Assembly (NCBI RefSeq): GCF_902726645.1
Contig: NZ_CACVAO010000001.1
Span: 3,978,636 to 4,042,635, forward strand
DNA length: 64,000 nt
Direction of reading: 5' to 3'
DNA from: Halobacillus ihumii
GTDB taxonomy: Bacteria; Bacillota; Bacilli; Bacillales; Halobacillaceae
Below, in pieces: positions 30,649 to 40,707 of this stretch (within the stretch, counting starts at the first letter, position 1; every line of letters starts with the position of its first letter). The notes under the pieces were generated by a model. That model did no database searches. It was given only the letters and a program-made list of their open reading frames with translations, and was not told the DNA's origin. The translations under genes were made by a program, and so were the position numbers.

Positions 30649-30790
30649 GAAGCTTCCGCCTTTCGTTGATGTCTAGCTGCAACGGGCAAACACTTCCAAC
30701 ATAAGCCATCCCATTACGTGGCAAAAGATCCGCCACTTCATGGTTTGGTTATGCGTTTCGTGTCTACCCGGGAGCTTTTGCCTTTCGTTG
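30649..30790 (+). repeat. Repeat C block with 19-bp direct repeat ends
   Basis: The block is bracketed by GAAGCTTCCGCCTTTCGTTG (30649-30668) and GAGCTTTTGCCTTTCGTTG (30772-30790). Just inside is GATGTCTAGCTGCAACGG, and in the middle a GTGGC/GCCAC hairpin (about 30717-30736). From memory, GTTGATGTCTAGCT-type sequences ending in CTTTTCGTTG are a widespread intergenic repeat family in Bacillaceae. Only one copy is in this window, so the family assignment is not demonstrated here. Confidence 0.6.
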
Positions 30791-30791
30791 T

Positions 30792-30820
30792 TTGCATAAA
30801 TGTAGTATCTATGGTATATT
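30792..30820 (+). promoter_or_regulatory. Sigma-A promoter of the rimP-nusA operon
   Basis: TTGCAT (30792-30797), 17-nt spacer, TATATT (30815-30820). It directly follows repeat C and is the only strong promoter-like sequence before rimP, implying a leader of about 210 nt. Confidence 0.8.
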
Positions 30821-30850
30821 TTTTATGGTGATTAGAACGATAGAGTCGGG

Positions 30851-30882
30851 CGAAAGAGTGGGGAAACCCACTCTTTCGTTTA
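30851..30882 (+). terminator. Leader terminator 1 upstream of rimP
   Basis: Perfect 12-bp stem CGAAAGAGTGGG (30851-30862) / CCCACTCTTTCG (30867-30878) closed by a GAAA tetraloop, followed by a short T run. It lies about 25 nt after the predicted transcription start. Confidence 0.75.
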
Positions 30883-30930
30883 TATTTACGGCTCTCTTTT
30901 ACTTAGAAGGACTCGTATCATTGTGCAAGA

Positions 30931-30962
30931 AAGCCGCTATGAACTTATTCATAGCGGTTTCC
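30931..30962 (+). terminator. Leader terminator 2 upstream of rimP
   Basis: AAGCCGCTATGAA (30931-30943) pairs with TTCATAGCGGTTT (30948-30960) around a 4-nt loop; the T tract is weak and interrupted (TTTCCTTTC). Weak T tracts are typical of NusA-dependent terminators, and NusA autoregulation in this leader is known in B. subtilis. Confidence 0.75.
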
Positions 30963-31041
30963 TTTCGAACGATAATAAGGAAGATGAAAAGTATAGAATT
31001 ACACCAAATCGTCAATAAACAGGAGTAAAAGGAGGGATTCC

Positions 31042-31515
31042 ATGAGTAAAAATGTAACCGAAATTGCTGAAGAACTCGTCATTCCCATTGCTAAGGACAT
31101 GAATCTTGAACTTGTAGATATCGAATTTAAGAAAGAAGGCAAGAATTGGTTTCTGCGCGTCTTTCTTGATAAACCTGAAGGTATAGATATTGAAGAATGC
31201 GGGCAAGTATCTGAAAAGCTAAGTGAAAAATTAGATGAAATTGATCCTATCGACATGCCATACTTTTTGGAGGTTTCCTCTCCTGGTGCAGAACGGCCTC
31301 TGAAAACAAAAGAAGATTTCATGAAACACACAGGCAAACATATTTATGTGAAGTTATACGAACCATTGGAGAATGAAAAAGAATTTGAAGGTAAATTAGT
31401 GCAATTTGAAGATGATATAGCAACGATTGAAATACGTATTAAATCGCGTAAAAAGCAACTAGAGGTACCTTTTGACAAAATTGCCAAAGCAAATTTGGCT
31501 GTCACTTTTAATTAA
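31042..31515 (+). CDS. rimP: Ribosome maturation factor RimP
   Basis: RimP (157 aa) assists 30S subunit maturation. Visible family features are [42 protein letters not shown] and [14 protein letters not shown], with a C-terminal SH3-like domain. AAAGGAGG precedes the ATG. It is the first gene of the nusA-infB operon. Confidence 0.96.
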   Translation: MSKNVTEIAEELVIPIAKDMNLELVDIEFKKEGKNWFLRVFLDKPEGIDIEECGQVSEKLSEKLDEIDPIDMPYFLEVSSPGAERPLKTKEDFMKHTGKHIYVKLYEPLENEKEFEGKLVQFEDDIATIEIRIKSRKKQLEVPFDKIAKANLAVTFN

Positions 31516-31529
31516 GGGGGAGAAAGCTG

Positions 31530-32630
31530 TTGAGTAGTGAACTTTTTGATGCCATGAATTATTTAGAAAAGGAAAAGGGCATTGACAAAAATTTATTGCT
31601 GGAAGCGCTGGAAGCTGCGTTAATTTCGGCTTATAAGAAGAATTTTAACTCGGCAACAAACGTTCGTGTTGATATTAATGAAGACGAGGGTTCTATGAAG
31701 GTTTTTGCAAGAAAAACCATTGTTGAAGAGTCTATGGATCCTCAACAAGAGATTTCATTGGAAGAAGCTAAAGGTATTGACCCGAATTACGAGTTGGAGG
31801 ATGTCATTGAAGTCGAAGTGACTCCAGCTAATTTTGGAAGAATTGCGGCCCAGGCTGCTAAACAAGTCGTAACTCAGCGTGTCCGTGAAGCAGAACGCGG
31901 CATCATTTACGGTGAATATGTGGACCGCGAAGAAGATGTTATGACAGGTATTATTCAACGAAAAGACCCAAGGTTCGTTTATGTTAATCTTGGCAAGATT
32001 GAAGCCAGGTTGCCTGAAGGTGAACAGATGCCGACGGAAACGTATGATGTTCATGATCGTTTGAAGGTTTTTGTCACTAAAGTAGAAAATAGTAATAAAG
32101 GACCTCATATTTATGTATCTAGAACCCACCCTGGCCTGTTAAAACGCTTATTCGAGATGGAAGTTCCTGAGATATATGATGGAACGGTAGAAGTGAAGTC
32201 TGTTGCCCGGGAAGCGGGAGACCGTTCAAAGATCTCTGTTCATGCGGGAGATCCGGAAGTAGACCCGGTTGGTTCATGTGTAGGTCAGCGCGGCCAGCGT
32301 GTTCAAGCTATCGTGAATGAGTTAAAGGGTGAGAAAATTGATATTGTTCAATGGTCCGAGGACCCAATTGAATATGTGTCCAATGCGCTTAGCCCATCAA
32401 AGGTAGTAGAAGTACTCGTAGATGAAGAGGAAAAAGCAACCACGGTCATAGTACCGGATTATCAATTATCTTTAGCCATTGGTAAACGAGGGCAAAATGC
32501 TCGTCTCGCAGCTAAATTGACAGGTTGGAAAATTGATATAAAGAGTGAAAGTGAAGCGGTTGAGCAGGGTGTGCTAACCGAACAACCAGCTTCAGATGAA
32601 GAAGAAATAGACGAAATAACAGAAGAATAA
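31530..32630 (+). CDS. nusA: Transcription termination/antitermination factor NusA
   Basis: NusA (366 aa, the short Gram-positive form without C-terminal acidic repeats) binds RNA polymerase and promotes pausing and intrinsic termination. It has an N-terminal RNAP-binding domain, an S1 domain (about 135-200) and KH1/KH2 ([40 protein letters not shown]). The start is TTG after a GGGGGAG site. It is probably autoregulated by the two leader terminators. Confidence 0.96.
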   Translation: MSSELFDAMNYLEKEKGIDKNLLLEALEAALISAYKKNFNSATNVRVDINEDEGSMKVFARKTIVEESMDPQQEISLEEAKGIDPNYELEDVIEVEVTPANFGRIAAQAAKQVVTQRVREAERGIIYGEYVDREEDVMTGIIQRKDPRFVYVNLGKIEARLPEGEQMPTETYDVHDRLKVFVTKVENSNKGPHIYVSRTHPGLLKRLFEMEVPEIYDGTVEVKSVAREAGDRSKISVHAGDPEVDPVGSCVGQRGQRVQAIVNELKGEKIDIVQWSEDPIEYVSNALSPSKVVEVLVDEEEKATTVIVPDYQLSLAIGKRGQNARLAAKLTGWKIDIKSESEAVEQGVLTEQPASDEEEIDEITEE

Positions 32631-32643
32631 GGGGGCGAATCAG

Positions 32644-32922
32644 ATGGCCCAACCTAAACAAAGGAAAATTCCACTGCGTAAATGCGTGGTTACGCAAGAG
32701 ATGAAGCCAAAGAAACAGCTGATCCGAGTTGTACGTAATAAGGACGGAGAAGTATTTGTCGACCAGACAGGAAAGAAAAATGGGCGAGGTGCTTATATTT
32801 CAAAAAGCCTAGATGTAATCGAACAGGCAGAAAAACAGCAAGTACTTAACCGTCACTTAAACGCCAAGGTAGAAGCTGACGTCTATGACGAATTAAGAGC
32901 CATCGTAGAGGTTCAAGACTAA
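32644..32922 (+). CDS. rnpM: YlxR family RNA-binding protein (RnpM)
   Basis: Small basic protein (92 aa) of the YlxR/DUF448 family, with [22 protein letters not shown] and the GRGAYISK motif. In B. subtilis YlxR has been reported as an RNase P modulator. The stop codon overlaps the next ATG by one base, so it is coupled to ylxQ. Confidence 0.93.
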   Translation: MAQPKQRKIPLRKCVVTQEMKPKKQLIRVVRNKDGEVFVDQTGKKNGRGAYISKSLDVIEQAEKQQVLNRHLNAKVEADVYDELRAIVEVQD

Positions 32923-33236
32923 TGGCTGGCTCTTACTTAAATATCATTGGACTGGCTTTAAGAGCGGGGAAGCTGACGCTTGGCGAGGAACATATTGTAA
33001 AAGATATCCAGAAGCGCCGGGCGAAATTAGTCCTTATTGCCAATGATACTGGAAAACAAACGATGAAGAAGCTTACAGATAAATGTAGCTCTTATCAAAT
33101 ACCCTGCTATGTGGTGGATGATCGTGAAACTCTTTCACAAGCCATGGGGAAGTCAGGGAGAGTTGCGATCGCAGTTCTTGACCAAGGATTTGCGAAAAAG
33201 TTGCAATCGCTGCTCGATGAATCTATTCGGGGGTGA
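32922..33236 (+). CDS. ylxQ: L7Ae-family ribosomal protein YlxQ
   Basis: Small (104 aa) L7Ae/L30e-family kink-turn RNA-binding protein. It shows [18 protein letters not shown] and the [16 protein letters not shown] segment. It lies between rnpM and infB in the conserved order. Confidence 0.92.
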   Translation: MAGSYLNIIGLALRAGKLTLGEEHIVKDIQKRRAKLVLIANDTGKQTMKKLTDKCSSYQIPCYVVDDRETLSQAMGKSGRVAIAVLDQGFAKKLQSLLDESIRG

Positions 33237-33240
33237 CAGA

Positions 33241-35334
33241 ATGAGTAAAATGCGTGTTTATGAATATGCGAAAGCAAATGAACTATCAAGCAAACAAGTA
33301 ATTGATAAATTAAAAGAAATGAAAGTAGAAGTGTCTAACCATATGTCTATGGTAGAAGATGATGTAAAAGGGAAACTGGATCAGGCGTTTGGCAAAGGAC
33401 AGCAAAAAGAGAGTAAGCCTGTCAGCAATAAGCCGAACAATAACAACAAGAAAAACCAAAGACCCAATCAAAATCGTGACCAGAGAAACAATAAGAAATC
33501 AAAAAACAATCATCGTCCGCAAAATAAAAAGCAGCAAAGGCCTCAGCACAATCAAAAGCAACAGCCTAAGAAGAACCAAACACCAGAAAAAATCACCTAT
33601 TCCGGTTCCTTAACAGTAGGAGAACTTGCTGAAAAGCTGAAAAAAGATTCAGCTGAGATCATTAAGAAACTAATGGGCTTAGGAGTTATGGCTACGAAAA
33701 ATCAGGATCTTGATAGTGACTCAATTGAATTGATTTGTGCAGAATTCAATGTAGAGGTTGAAGAGGAAGTCGTGGTAGACGAAACCGATATCGAGAACAT
33801 CATTTTTGATGATGCCGAGGAAGATCTGCAGGAGCGCCCTTCAGTCGTTACGATTATGGGACACGTTGACCACGGAAAAACTACGCTGCTTGATTCGATT
33901 CGTGATACTAAAGTTACGGAAGGCGAAGCAGGCGGGATTACTCAGCATATTGGTGCTTATCAAGTAGAAGAAAACGATAAGAAGATTACTTTTCTCGATA
34001 CGCCTGGTCACGCTGCTTTTACAAGCATGCGTTCCCGCGGTGCCCAAATTACTGATATCGCCATCTTAGTTGTAGCAGCAGATGACGGAGTTATGCCGCA
34101 GACTCGCGAAGCCATTAACCATGCTAAAGCTGCTGAGGTACCAATTATCGTTGCTGTTAATAAAATGGATAAAGAAGGGGCAAACCCTGACCGTGTTATG
34201 CAGGAATTAATGGAATATGAGTTGATCTCTGAAGATTTTGGCGGAGATACCATTTTCGTTAAAATGTCTGCGGTTAAGGGAGAAGGGATCGATGAACTGC
34301 TGGAAATGATTCTTCTTGTAGCTGAAATGGAAGAATTCAAAGCAAACCCGGATCGCCTAGCGTATGGAACAGTTGTCGAGGCCGAGCTTGATAAAGGGCG
34401 GGGGCCAGTCGCTACCCTTCTAGTTCAAAATGGAACATTGAAAGTTAGTGACGCTGTTGTCGTGGGCAACACACATGGTCGTGTTCGTGCAATGGTGAAC
34501 GAAATTGGCAGAAGAGTTAAAGTGGCCGGACCTTCTACACCAGTTGAGATTACCGGGTTAAACAACGTACCGCAAGCAGGTGATCGTTTTCTGGCTTTTG
34601 AAGACGAGAAGAAAGCTCGTTCAATTGGAGAAGCGCGTCAGCAGAAACAAATTGAAGCTGAACGAGGCTCCACGGCTAAAGTAAGTCTTGATGATTTGTT
34701 TGAACAAATTAAACATGGGAACATTAAGGATATCAATCTCATCTTAAAAGCAGATGTTCAAGGGTCCCTTGGGGCATTGGCTGGTTCACTTCAAAAAATC
34801 GAAGTTGAAGGTGTGAAAGTGAAGATCATTCACACGGGTGTTGGAGCTATTACAGAATCAGATATCTCACTTGCTTCTGCTTCCAATGCGATTGTTATCG
34901 GGTTTAATGTCCGTCCAGATGGAAATGCAAGAAAAGCTGCTGAATCAGAAGATGTAGAAATCCGTTTGCACAACATTATCTATAAGGTAATGGAAGAAAT
35001 AGAAGCAGCTATGAAGGGTATGCTGGATCCAGAATATGAAGAAAAAATCATCGGGCAAGTGGAAGTTCGCGAAATCTTTAAAGTATCCAAAGTGGGTACG
35101 ATTGCCGGTTCCTATGTAACGGATGGCAAAATCACTAGAGATTCAGGCATTCGTGTGATTCGTGATGGTGTCGTCATTTATGAAGGGGAAATAGATGCCC
35201 TTAAACGATATAAAGATGACGCTAAAGAGGTTGCACAGAACTATGAGTGCGGCATTACGGTGAAGAACTTTAATGACGTAAAAGTCGGTGACATCATCGA
35301 ACCTTATGTCATGCAGGAAATTGAACGTACATGA
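33241..35334 (+). CDS. infB: Translation initiation factor IF-2
   Basis: IF-2 (697 aa) is the GTPase that brings fMet-tRNA to the 30S subunit. It starts with [20 protein letters not shown], then a low-complexity Asn/Gln/Lys-rich linker (about 50-115). The G domain follows ([24 protein letters not shown]), with C-terminal domains II-IV. The ATG at 33241 follows GGGGGTGA. An upstream in-frame ATG at 33109 lies inside ylxQ and is rejected. Confidence 0.97.
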   Translation: MSKMRVYEYAKANELSSKQVIDKLKEMKVEVSNHMSMVEDDVKGKLDQAFGKGQQKESKPVSNKPNNNNKKNQRPNQNRDQRNNKKSKNNHRPQNKKQQRPQHNQKQQPKKNQTPEKITYSGSLTVGELAEKLKKDSAEIIKKLMGLGVMATKNQDLDSDSIELICAEFNVEVEEEVVVDETDIENIIFDDAEEDLQERPSVVTIMGHVDHGKTTLLDSIRDTKVTEGEAGGITQHIGAYQVEENDKKITFLDTPGHAAFTSMRSRGAQITDIAILVVAADDGVMPQTREAINHAKAAEVPIIVAVNKMDKEGANPDRVMQELMEYELISEDFGGDTIFVKMSAVKGEGIDELLEMILLVAEMEEFKANPDRLAYGTVVEAELDKGRGPVATLLVQNGTLKVSDAVVVGNTHGRVRAMVNEIGRRVKVAGPSTPVEITGLNNVPQAGDRFLAFEDEKKARSIGEARQQKQIEAERGSTAKVSLDDLFEQIKHGNIKDINLILKADVQGSLGALAGSLQKIEVEGVKVKIIHTGVGAITESDISLASASNAIVIGFNVRPDGNARKAAESEDVEIRLHNIIYKVMEEIEAAMKGMLDPEYEEKIIGQVEVREIFKVSKVGTIAGSYVTDGKITRDSGIRVIRDGVVIYEGEIDALKRYKDDAKEVAQNYECGITVKNFNDVKVGDIIEPYVMQEIERT

Positions 35335-35609
35335 TTTTAAGTGCTGAGCTGGAAGCGATTGTTTATGATGCTCAGTCCTTGAAAGAAAAGCGTTCCGTTA
35401 TTAAAAGAGTACAAACGAGGCTGAAGAATGAATTTAACGTAGCTGTCAGTGAACTGGATCATCAGAATCTCTGGCAGCGGACGTGTATAGGGATCGTAAC
35501 CATATCAAGCAGTAAAGTCATCGCTGAGCAAACGATCCAGCAAGCTTTAGCCTTCGTGGATTCTTTTCCTGAATTAGAACGAACAGAAACAGTCCAAGAA
35601 TGGTTGTAG
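35331..35609 (+). CDS. ylxP: DUF503 family protein YlxP
   Basis: Short conserved protein (92 aa) of the DUF503 family. It shows [20 protein letters not shown] and [16 protein letters not shown] and has a ferredoxin-like fold in known structures. The cellular role is not established; the constant location between infB and rbfA suggests a link to translation. It overlaps infB by 4 bp. Confidence 0.92.
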   Translation: MILSAELEAIVYDAQSLKEKRSVIKRVQTRLKNEFNVAVSELDHQNLWQRTCIGIVTISSSKVIAEQTIQQALAFVDSFPELERTETVQEWL

Positions 35610-35639
35610 ACGTTTAGTTTTTGAAGAGGTGAAGAAAGA

Positions 35640-35990
35640 ATGAATGACTTAAGAGCTAACCGTGTCGGTGAGCAAATGAAGAAAGAAATGAGCGATATTA
35701 TCAGCAAGAAGATTAAAGATCCTCGAGTGGGATTTGTTACTGTTACGGAAGTGAAAGTAACGGGTGATCTTCAACAAGCTAAGGTCTATATTTCGGTCCT
35801 TGGAGATGACAAACAAAAACATGATACACTCGTGGGGTTGGCTAAAGCAAAAGGCTTTATCCGCTCTGAAATTGGGCAGAGGATCCGCTTGCGCAAAACG
35901 CCGGAAATCATGTTTGAATTTGATGAGGCCATTGAACGAGGAAATCGTATCGAAACGATTTTAAAGGATTTAAATGATACTGATAGCTAA
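35640..35990 (+). CDS. rbfA: Ribosome-binding factor A
   Basis: RbfA (116 aa) is a 30S maturation and cold-adaptation factor. Conserved are [31 protein letters not shown] and the C-terminal [19 protein letters not shown]. It lies in the usual place before truB. Confidence 0.96.
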   Translation: MNDLRANRVGEQMKKEMSDIISKKIKDPRVGFVTVTEVKVTGDLQQAKVYISVLGDDKQKHDTLVGLAKAKGFIRSEIGQRIRLRKTPEIMFEFDEAIERGNRIETILKDLNDTDS

Positions 35991-36046
35991 CGAAAAAGAC
36001 TGAATTGCTTAGGAACGACTTAAGTATTCAGGTAGATGTGCACAAA

Positions 36047-36076
36047 AGAATCCGTGCTGTGATAGGCACGGATTCT
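36047..36076 (+). terminator. Hairpin between rbfA and truB
   Basis: AGAATCCGTGC (36047-36057) pairs perfectly with GCACGGATTCT (36066-36076) around 8 nt. There is no real T run, so it may be an RNA-processing or stability hairpin rather than a terminator. Confidence 0.55.
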
Positions 36077-36109
36077 GTATGTATAAATAATGATTGTGGG
36101 GTGGAATTC

Positions 36110-37006
36110 ATGCATGGTATTCTCCCATTATGGAAAGAGAAAGGTTTTACTTCACACGATTGTGTCAGTAAAGCGCGTGGTATGTTACATACTCGGAAAA
36201 TCGGGCATACGGGTACCCTGGATCCTGACGTGGAAGGTGTGCTCCCGCTCTGTGTAGGGAAAGCGACGAAAATCGTGCCTTTTTTAACAGATACGGAAAA
36301 AGTCTATGAAGCGACTGTGACGCTTGGCACTTCTACGGAAACAGAGGATGCAAGTGGTGATGTGATCGAACATAAACCCGTGGCCGAAGCGATTCCTCTT
36401 GAACAAGTAGAGAGAGTTCTAGAACGATTTACTGGTGAAATCAACCAAATTCCTCCGATGTATTCAGCCGTAAAAGTAAAAGGAAAGCGTCTGTATCAAT
36501 ATGCACGTGAAGGGATAGAAGTAGAAAGGCCCCAGCGGAAAGTATGTATTTCAAGCATTGAATTACTTGATCAGGAGGGATCTGTCTCAGACGCTCAATT
36601 CTCTTTTTCCATTCGCGTCGCTTGTTCAAAAGGGACGTATATTCGCACACTTTGTGTAGATATTGGCAAAGTGCTGGGATTTCCGGCGCATATGTCTGCA
36701 CTTGTGAGGTTAAAAACGGGTGCAATTGCCAAAGAGGATTGTCTGACTTTTGATCAGGTTCAAGAAGCCATTGATCATGGAAATGGGGAAAGATTGCTGC
36801 TGCCCCTTTCGAAAGGGCTGGAACACGTTGAGACCTATCACATAACAGAAGATCAAAGACAAGCGATTAAGCACGGTCAAGTGCTGCCGAAGCCAAATGA
36901 GCTTACAGCCTCTATTTTCAGCGTGATGTGTGAGCAAGAAGTGTTAGCTATTTATCAAATACACCCAACAAAACCGGATCGCATAAAACCCGTTCGAGTA
37001 TTTTAA
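36110..37006 (+). CDS. truB: tRNA pseudouridine(55) synthase TruB
   Basis: TruB (298 aa) makes pseudouridine 55 in the T loop of tRNAs. The catalytic Asp38 is in GHTGTLDPDVEGVLPLCVGKATK, with KVYEATVTLGTSTETEDASG and GTYIRTLCVDIGK downstream. The ATG at 36110 is preceded by GTGGGGTGG. An upstream in-frame ATG or TTG near 36005 would translate through the hairpin at 36047-36076. Confidence 0.95.
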   Translation: MHGILPLWKEKGFTSHDCVSKARGMLHTRKIGHTGTLDPDVEGVLPLCVGKATKIVPFLTDTEKVYEATVTLGTSTETEDASGDVIEHKPVAEAIPLEQVERVLERFTGEINQIPPMYSAVKVKGKRLYQYAREGIEVERPQRKVCISSIELLDQEGSVSDAQFSFSIRVACSKGTYIRTLCVDIGKVLGFPAHMSALVRLKTGAIAKEDCLTFDQVQEAIDHGNGERLLLPLSKGLEHVETYHITEDQRQAIKHGQVLPKPNELTASIFSVMCEQEVLAIYQIHPTKPDRIKPVRVF

Positions 37007-37035
37007 ACTTTACTCAAATAAAGCAGGTGAGTAAT

Positions 37036-37974
37036 ATGAAAACAATTGAATTATCTGAGTCATTACCGAAACACGATCTCCACTTAGAACCAAGTTCTGT
37101 GGCAGTCGGTTTTTTTGATGGTGTCCATAAGGGTCATCAAGAAGTTATCAAAACCGCCCAGGATAAGGCGAAAGAACTTGGAATACAAACGGCTGTGATG
37201 ACGTTTGATCCTCATCCTTCTGTTGTGTTAAATAAAAAAATTCAACATGCCCGCTACATTACTCCACTGTCTGAAAAGCAGGAGATCTTGGAGGCCATGG
37301 GAATACATTACTTATTCATCGTTCGATTTGATCAGTCGTTAGCTGCCCTTCCACCAGAGAAATTTGTTGACGACTATTTTGTTGAATTAAACATTAAACA
37401 CGTTGTGGCGGGCTTTGATTTTAGTTATGGTCATAAAGGTAAAGGCTCTATGGAGACACTTCCCCAGCACGCTAAAGGCAGACTGACGTACACAGTAGTT
37501 GATCGAATAGATCAAGAGCATACCAAGGTAAGTTCGACGAGGATACGAGACCTATTGAAGAAAGGAAATGTATCGTCCGTCAATGAACTGCTGGGGCGTG
37601 AGTTTAATATTGAGGGCACAGTTGTTGCTGGTGACGAAAGAGGACGAACGATTGGCTATCCGACTGCAAATATCACCGACATGGAGGAACAATATTTACC
37701 AAAGGTTGGTGTTTATGCCGTTACAGTTGAGTATAAAGGGGAGAGATACTATGGAATGGCCAACTTCGGAATGAAACCAACGTTTCATTCCGAAGCTGCC
37801 AGCCCAAGCTTGGAAGTACATGTGTTTGATTTTGACGAGGATTTATATGGCACTCGTTTAAAAGTCTTCTTTCATCATTTTATACGAGATGAGCAGAAAT
37901 TTAATGGAGTTGAGGATATTACTGCCCAGCTTAATAGAGACGAAAGGGAGATTCGCCGCTATTTTCAGCTGTAA
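37036..37974 (+). CDS. ribF: Bifunctional riboflavin kinase/FAD synthetase
   Basis: RibF (RibC in B. subtilis; 312 aa) converts riboflavin to FMN and FAD. The N-terminal FAD synthetase has VGFFDGVHKGHQEVI and the segment VAGFDFSYGHKGKG. The C-terminal kinase has GDERGRTIGYPTANI and GMANFGMKPTF. The ATG at 37036 follows AGGTGAG. The in-frame GTG at 37027 overlaps that site. Confidence 0.95.
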   Translation: MKTIELSESLPKHDLHLEPSSVAVGFFDGVHKGHQEVIKTAQDKAKELGIQTAVMTFDPHPSVVLNKKIQHARYITPLSEKQEILEAMGIHYLFIVRFDQSLAALPPEKFVDDYFVELNIKHVVAGFDFSYGHKGKGSMETLPQHAKGRLTYTVVDRIDQEHTKVSSTRIRDLLKKGNVSSVNELLGREFNIEGTVVAGDERGRTIGYPTANITDMEEQYLPKVGVYAVTVEYKGERYYGMANFGMKPTFHSEAASPSLEVHVFDFDEDLYGTRLKVFFHHFIRDEQKFNGVEDITAQLNRDEREIRRYFQL

Positions 37975-38103
37975 CATAGTTTCCCCTTGCATTTTAGTCA
38001 TAAAAATTGTACGCTTTAATATGGAACCTTCGCTTGGCGGCACGTAACTCCGACGTCCGCTCGGGGAAAGGGAATTCTATAAATTATAGGAGGTGTAGCT
38101 ATA
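37975..38103 (+). promoter_or_regulatory. rpsO leader, possible S15 autoregulatory region
   Basis: The region contains TTGCAT (about 37987) with a weak -10 (TACGCT) after 17 nt. A G+C-rich potentially folded stretch (about 38025-38070, with GGCGG and CCGCTCGG segments) follows, then a strong AGGAGG site. S15 leaders that bind S15 are known in bacilli. I see compatible structure but no decisive motif. Confidence 0.4.
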
Positions 38104-38373
38104 ATGGCTATCACACAGGAACGTAAACAAGAACTGATCAATGAGTATAAAACTCATGACAATGACACAGGTTCTGCGGAAGTGCAAATTGCTGTACTTA
38201 CTGAACAAATCACGACTTTGAACAATCACCTGCGTACACACAAGCAGGATCATCATTCTCGTCGTGGCTTGCTTAAAATGGTAGGTAAACGCCGTAACTT
38301 GCTTAACTACCTACGTAATAAAGATATTACACGTTACCGTGAGTTAATTAAGAGTCTTGGCTTGCGTCGTTAA
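38104..38373 (+). CDS. rpsO: 30S ribosomal protein S15
   Basis: S15 (89 aa, full length). Conserved are [40 protein letters not shown] and the C-terminal [13 protein letters not shown]. It is followed by a strong terminator and then pnp, the standard arrangement. Confidence 0.97.
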   Translation: MAITQERKQELINEYKTHDNDTGSAEVQIAVLTEQITTLNNHLRTHKQDHHSRRGLLKMVGKRRNLLNYLRNKDITRYRELIKSLGLRR

Positions 38374-38386
38374 TGTAGTAAGATTG

Positions 38387-38413
38387 AAAAAGCGGGAGTT
38401 ATTCCCGCTTTTT
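38387..38413 (+). terminator. Intrinsic terminator after rpsO
   Basis: AAAAAGCGGGA (38387-38397) pairs with TCCCGCTTTTT (38403-38413) around a 5-nt loop. Confidence 0.88.
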
Positions 38414-38498
38414 CTGTATGTTTACATACAGTAGGGTGTAAACTCTAAAGAGTAGGCACTATTTTTAATTTATTGTTTTGAGAGGAGTAAAGTGCTTT

Positions 38499-40616
38499 AT
38501 GGCAGATGAAAAGCAAGTATTTTCAATTGAAGTAGCAGGCCGTACATTCTCTGTAGAAGTAGGAGAGCTGGCTAAACAAGCTAATGGAGCTGCTATGATT
38601 CGTTATGGCGATACATCCGTTCTTTCAACCGCAACTGGTTCTAAAGAGCCGAAGGACTTGCCATTTTTCCCACTAACTGTGAACTATGAAGAGCGCTTAT
38701 ACGCTGTTGGAAAGATTCCAGGAGGATTTATTAAACGAGAGGGACGTCCAAGCGAAAAAGCTATCCTAGCTTCACGTCTGATTGACCGCCCCATCCGTCC
38801 TATGTTCCCTGATGGCTTCCGAAATGATGTACAAGTTATCAGTACGGTCATGAGCGTAGATCAGAATTGTTCATCAGAAATGGCCGCAATGCTTGGATCT
38901 TCCCTTGCTTTAGGGATCTCAGATATTCCATTCGGCGGTCCGATTGCTGGAGTTATTATTGGAAGAGTCGATGGCGAGTTAATCATTAACCCAACGGTAG
39001 AACAGCAAGAGAAAAGCGATATCGATTTGACCGTCGCCGGAACGAAAGATGCGATCAACATGGTTGAAGCAGGAGCTCAGGAAGTTCCTGAAGAAGACAT
39101 GCTGGAAGCCATCATGTTCGGCCACCAAGAAATCAAGCGCTTAGTTGCTTTTCAGGAAGAAGTTATTGAAGCGGTTGGAAAAGAAAAAATGGACGTGCAG
39201 CTGTTTGATCTTGATCAGGAGCTAAAGGATAAAGTTGAAGCAGAGGCGACAGATTCAATAGTAGATGCGATTAAAACGGAAGAAAAGAAAGCGCGTGAAG
39301 AAGCGATTGACGAAGCTAAACAGGCTGTCGTTGAAGCTTATGAAGAAATGGAAGCCGATGAAGAAATAATGAAGCAGGTTAAAACCATTTTAGAGAACAT
39401 CGTGAAAGAGGAAGTGCGCCGTCTAATTACGAAAGATAAGATTCGCCCTGATGGCCGCGGTGTTGATGAGATTCGTCCATTATCCTCTAAAGTAGGCGTG
39501 CTGCCGCGTACCCACGGTTCCGGACTGTTTACGAGAGGACAAACGCAGGCTCTAAGCATTTGTACACTAGGTGCCCTAGGAGATGTGCAAATATTAGATG
39601 GACTGGATCTTGAGGAATCCAAACGTTTCATGCACCATTATAACTTTCCTAAATTTTCAGTAGGAGAAACAGGCCCAATACGTGGACCTGGACGTCGTGA
39701 AATTGGTCACGGTGCATTAGGGGAACGTGCTCTGGAAGTCGTTATTCCATCTGAGAAAGAATTCCCTTATACGATGCGCCTTGTGTCAGAGGTTCTGGAA
39801 TCAAACGGTTCCACATCACAAGCTAGTATTTGTGCAAGCACGTTAGCGATGATGGACGCTGGTGTTCCTATTAAAGCACCAGTAGCAGGTATAGCCATGG
39901 GTCTTGTTAAGTCCGGGGATGATTATACAATTCTCACGGACATTCAAGGTATGGAAGATTTCCTCGGAGACATGGACTTTAAAGTCGCAGGAACTGATAA
40001 AGGTGTTACCGCATTACAAATGGATATTAAAATAGACGGATTGTCTCGTGAGATCTTAGAAGAAGCCCTTATACAAGCGAAAAAAGGCCGCAAAGAGATC
40101 TTAAGTTCAATGCTTGCGACCATTCCGGAAACGAGAAGTGAACTTTCTCAGTATGCTCCTAAGATTATGACCATGAAGATTAACCCTGACAAAATTCGTG
40201 ATGTAATAGGACCAAGCGGTAAACAAATTAATCAAATCATTGATGATACAGGTGTGAAAATTGACATTGAACAGGACGGCACTGTGTTTATTTCTTCCAC
40301 AGATGCGGAAATGAACAAAGTCGCTAAGAAGATCATTGAAGATATCGTCAGAGAAGTAGAAGCTGGCGAAGTGTACGATGGAAAAGTAAAACGGATTGAG
40401 AAATTTGGAGCTTTCGTTGAACTGTTTAAAGGGAAAGAAGGACTCGTTCACATTTCTGAATTGGCTGAAGAGCGTATTGGAAAAGTGGAAGATGTTGTTT
40501 CTCTAGGTGATACCATTAAAGTAAAAGTCAAAGAAATCGATAAACAAGGAAGAATTAACCTTTCACGGAAAGCGATTTTGATTGATGAGAAAAAAGAACA
40601 AGAAACACAGGATTAA
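38499..40616 (+). CDS. pnp: Polynucleotide phosphorylase
   Basis: PNPase (705 aa) is the phosphorolytic 3'-5' exoribonuclease of the degradosome-like network. It has two RNase PH domains (the second contains [17 protein letters not shown] and the catalytic-region segment [17 protein letters not shown]), a KH domain ([17 protein letters not shown]) and an S1 domain ([16 protein letters not shown]). The ATG at 38499 follows AGAGGAG. An in-frame TTG at 38478 is upstream of that site and rejected. Confidence 0.96.
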   Translation: MADEKQVFSIEVAGRTFSVEVGELAKQANGAAMIRYGDTSVLSTATGSKEPKDLPFFPLTVNYEERLYAVGKIPGGFIKREGRPSEKAILASRLIDRPIRPMFPDGFRNDVQVISTVMSVDQNCSSEMAAMLGSSLALGISDIPFGGPIAGVIIGRVDGELIINPTVEQQEKSDIDLTVAGTKDAINMVEAGAQEVPEEDMLEAIMFGHQEIKRLVAFQEEVIEAVGKEKMDVQLFDLDQELKDKVEAEATDSIVDAIKTEEKKAREEAIDEAKQAVVEAYEEMEADEEIMKQVKTILENIVKEEVRRLITKDKIRPDGRGVDEIRPLSSKVGVLPRTHGSGLFTRGQTQALSICTLGALGDVQILDGLDLEESKRFMHHYNFPKFSVGETGPIRGPGRREIGHGALGERALEVVIPSEKEFPYTMRLVSEVLESNGSTSQASICASTLAMMDAGVPIKAPVAGIAMGLVKSGDDYTILTDIQGMEDFLGDMDFKVAGTDKGVTALQMDIKIDGLSREILEEALIQAKKGRKEILSSMLATIPETRSELSQYAPKIMTMKINPDKIRDVIGPSGKQINQIIDDTGVKIDIEQDGTVFISSTDAEMNKVAKKIIEDIVREVEAGEVYDGKVKRIEKFGAFVELFKGKEGLVHISELAEERIGKVEDVVSLGDTIKVKVKEIDKQGRINLSRKAILIDEKKEQETQD

Positions 40617-40650
40617 AAAGAAACTGGCTTGCCAGTCTCTTTTTTTTTTG
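40617..40650 (+). terminator. Intrinsic terminator after pnp
   Basis: An AGAAACTGGC / GCCAGTCTCT inverted repeat is followed by a run of about ten T. Confidence 0.85.
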
Positions 40651-40667
40651 CCTGAAATTCTAGACAA

Positions 40668-40700
40668 CCCCTTTTAAGCATATCCTGCTTAAGAAGGGGG
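40668..40700 (+). promoter_or_regulatory. Hairpin covering the ylxY ribosome binding site
   Basis: CCCCTTTTAAGCA (40668-40680) pairs with TGCTTAAGAAGGGG (40686-40699) with one bulged base and a 5-nt loop. The 3' arm is the AAGAAGGGGG Shine-Dalgarno of ylxY, whose GTG start is at 40708. When folded, the hairpin would hide the site and lower translation. Confidence 0.6.
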
Positions 40701-40707
40701 ACTTTCC

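Larger units (their letters stand above)
30250..31041. other. Gene-free 792-bp locus between polC and rimP
   Basis: No supportable gene is present. From left to right it holds a partial repeat-B copy (30269-30300), the 245-bp element A (30306-30550), a fuller repeat-B copy (30572-30630), a repeat-C block (30649-30790), a strong promoter (30792-30820) and two tandem terminators (30851-30882 and 30931-30962) leading to the rimP-nusA operon. A 78-codon frame at 30792-31028 runs through the promoter and both hairpins and is not believable. Confidence 0.88.

Noticed and set aside
30792..31028. A 78-codon + strand frame after repeat C
   Set aside because: It overlaps a strong promoter and two terminator hairpins, resembles no family I know and lacks a good ribosome binding site.
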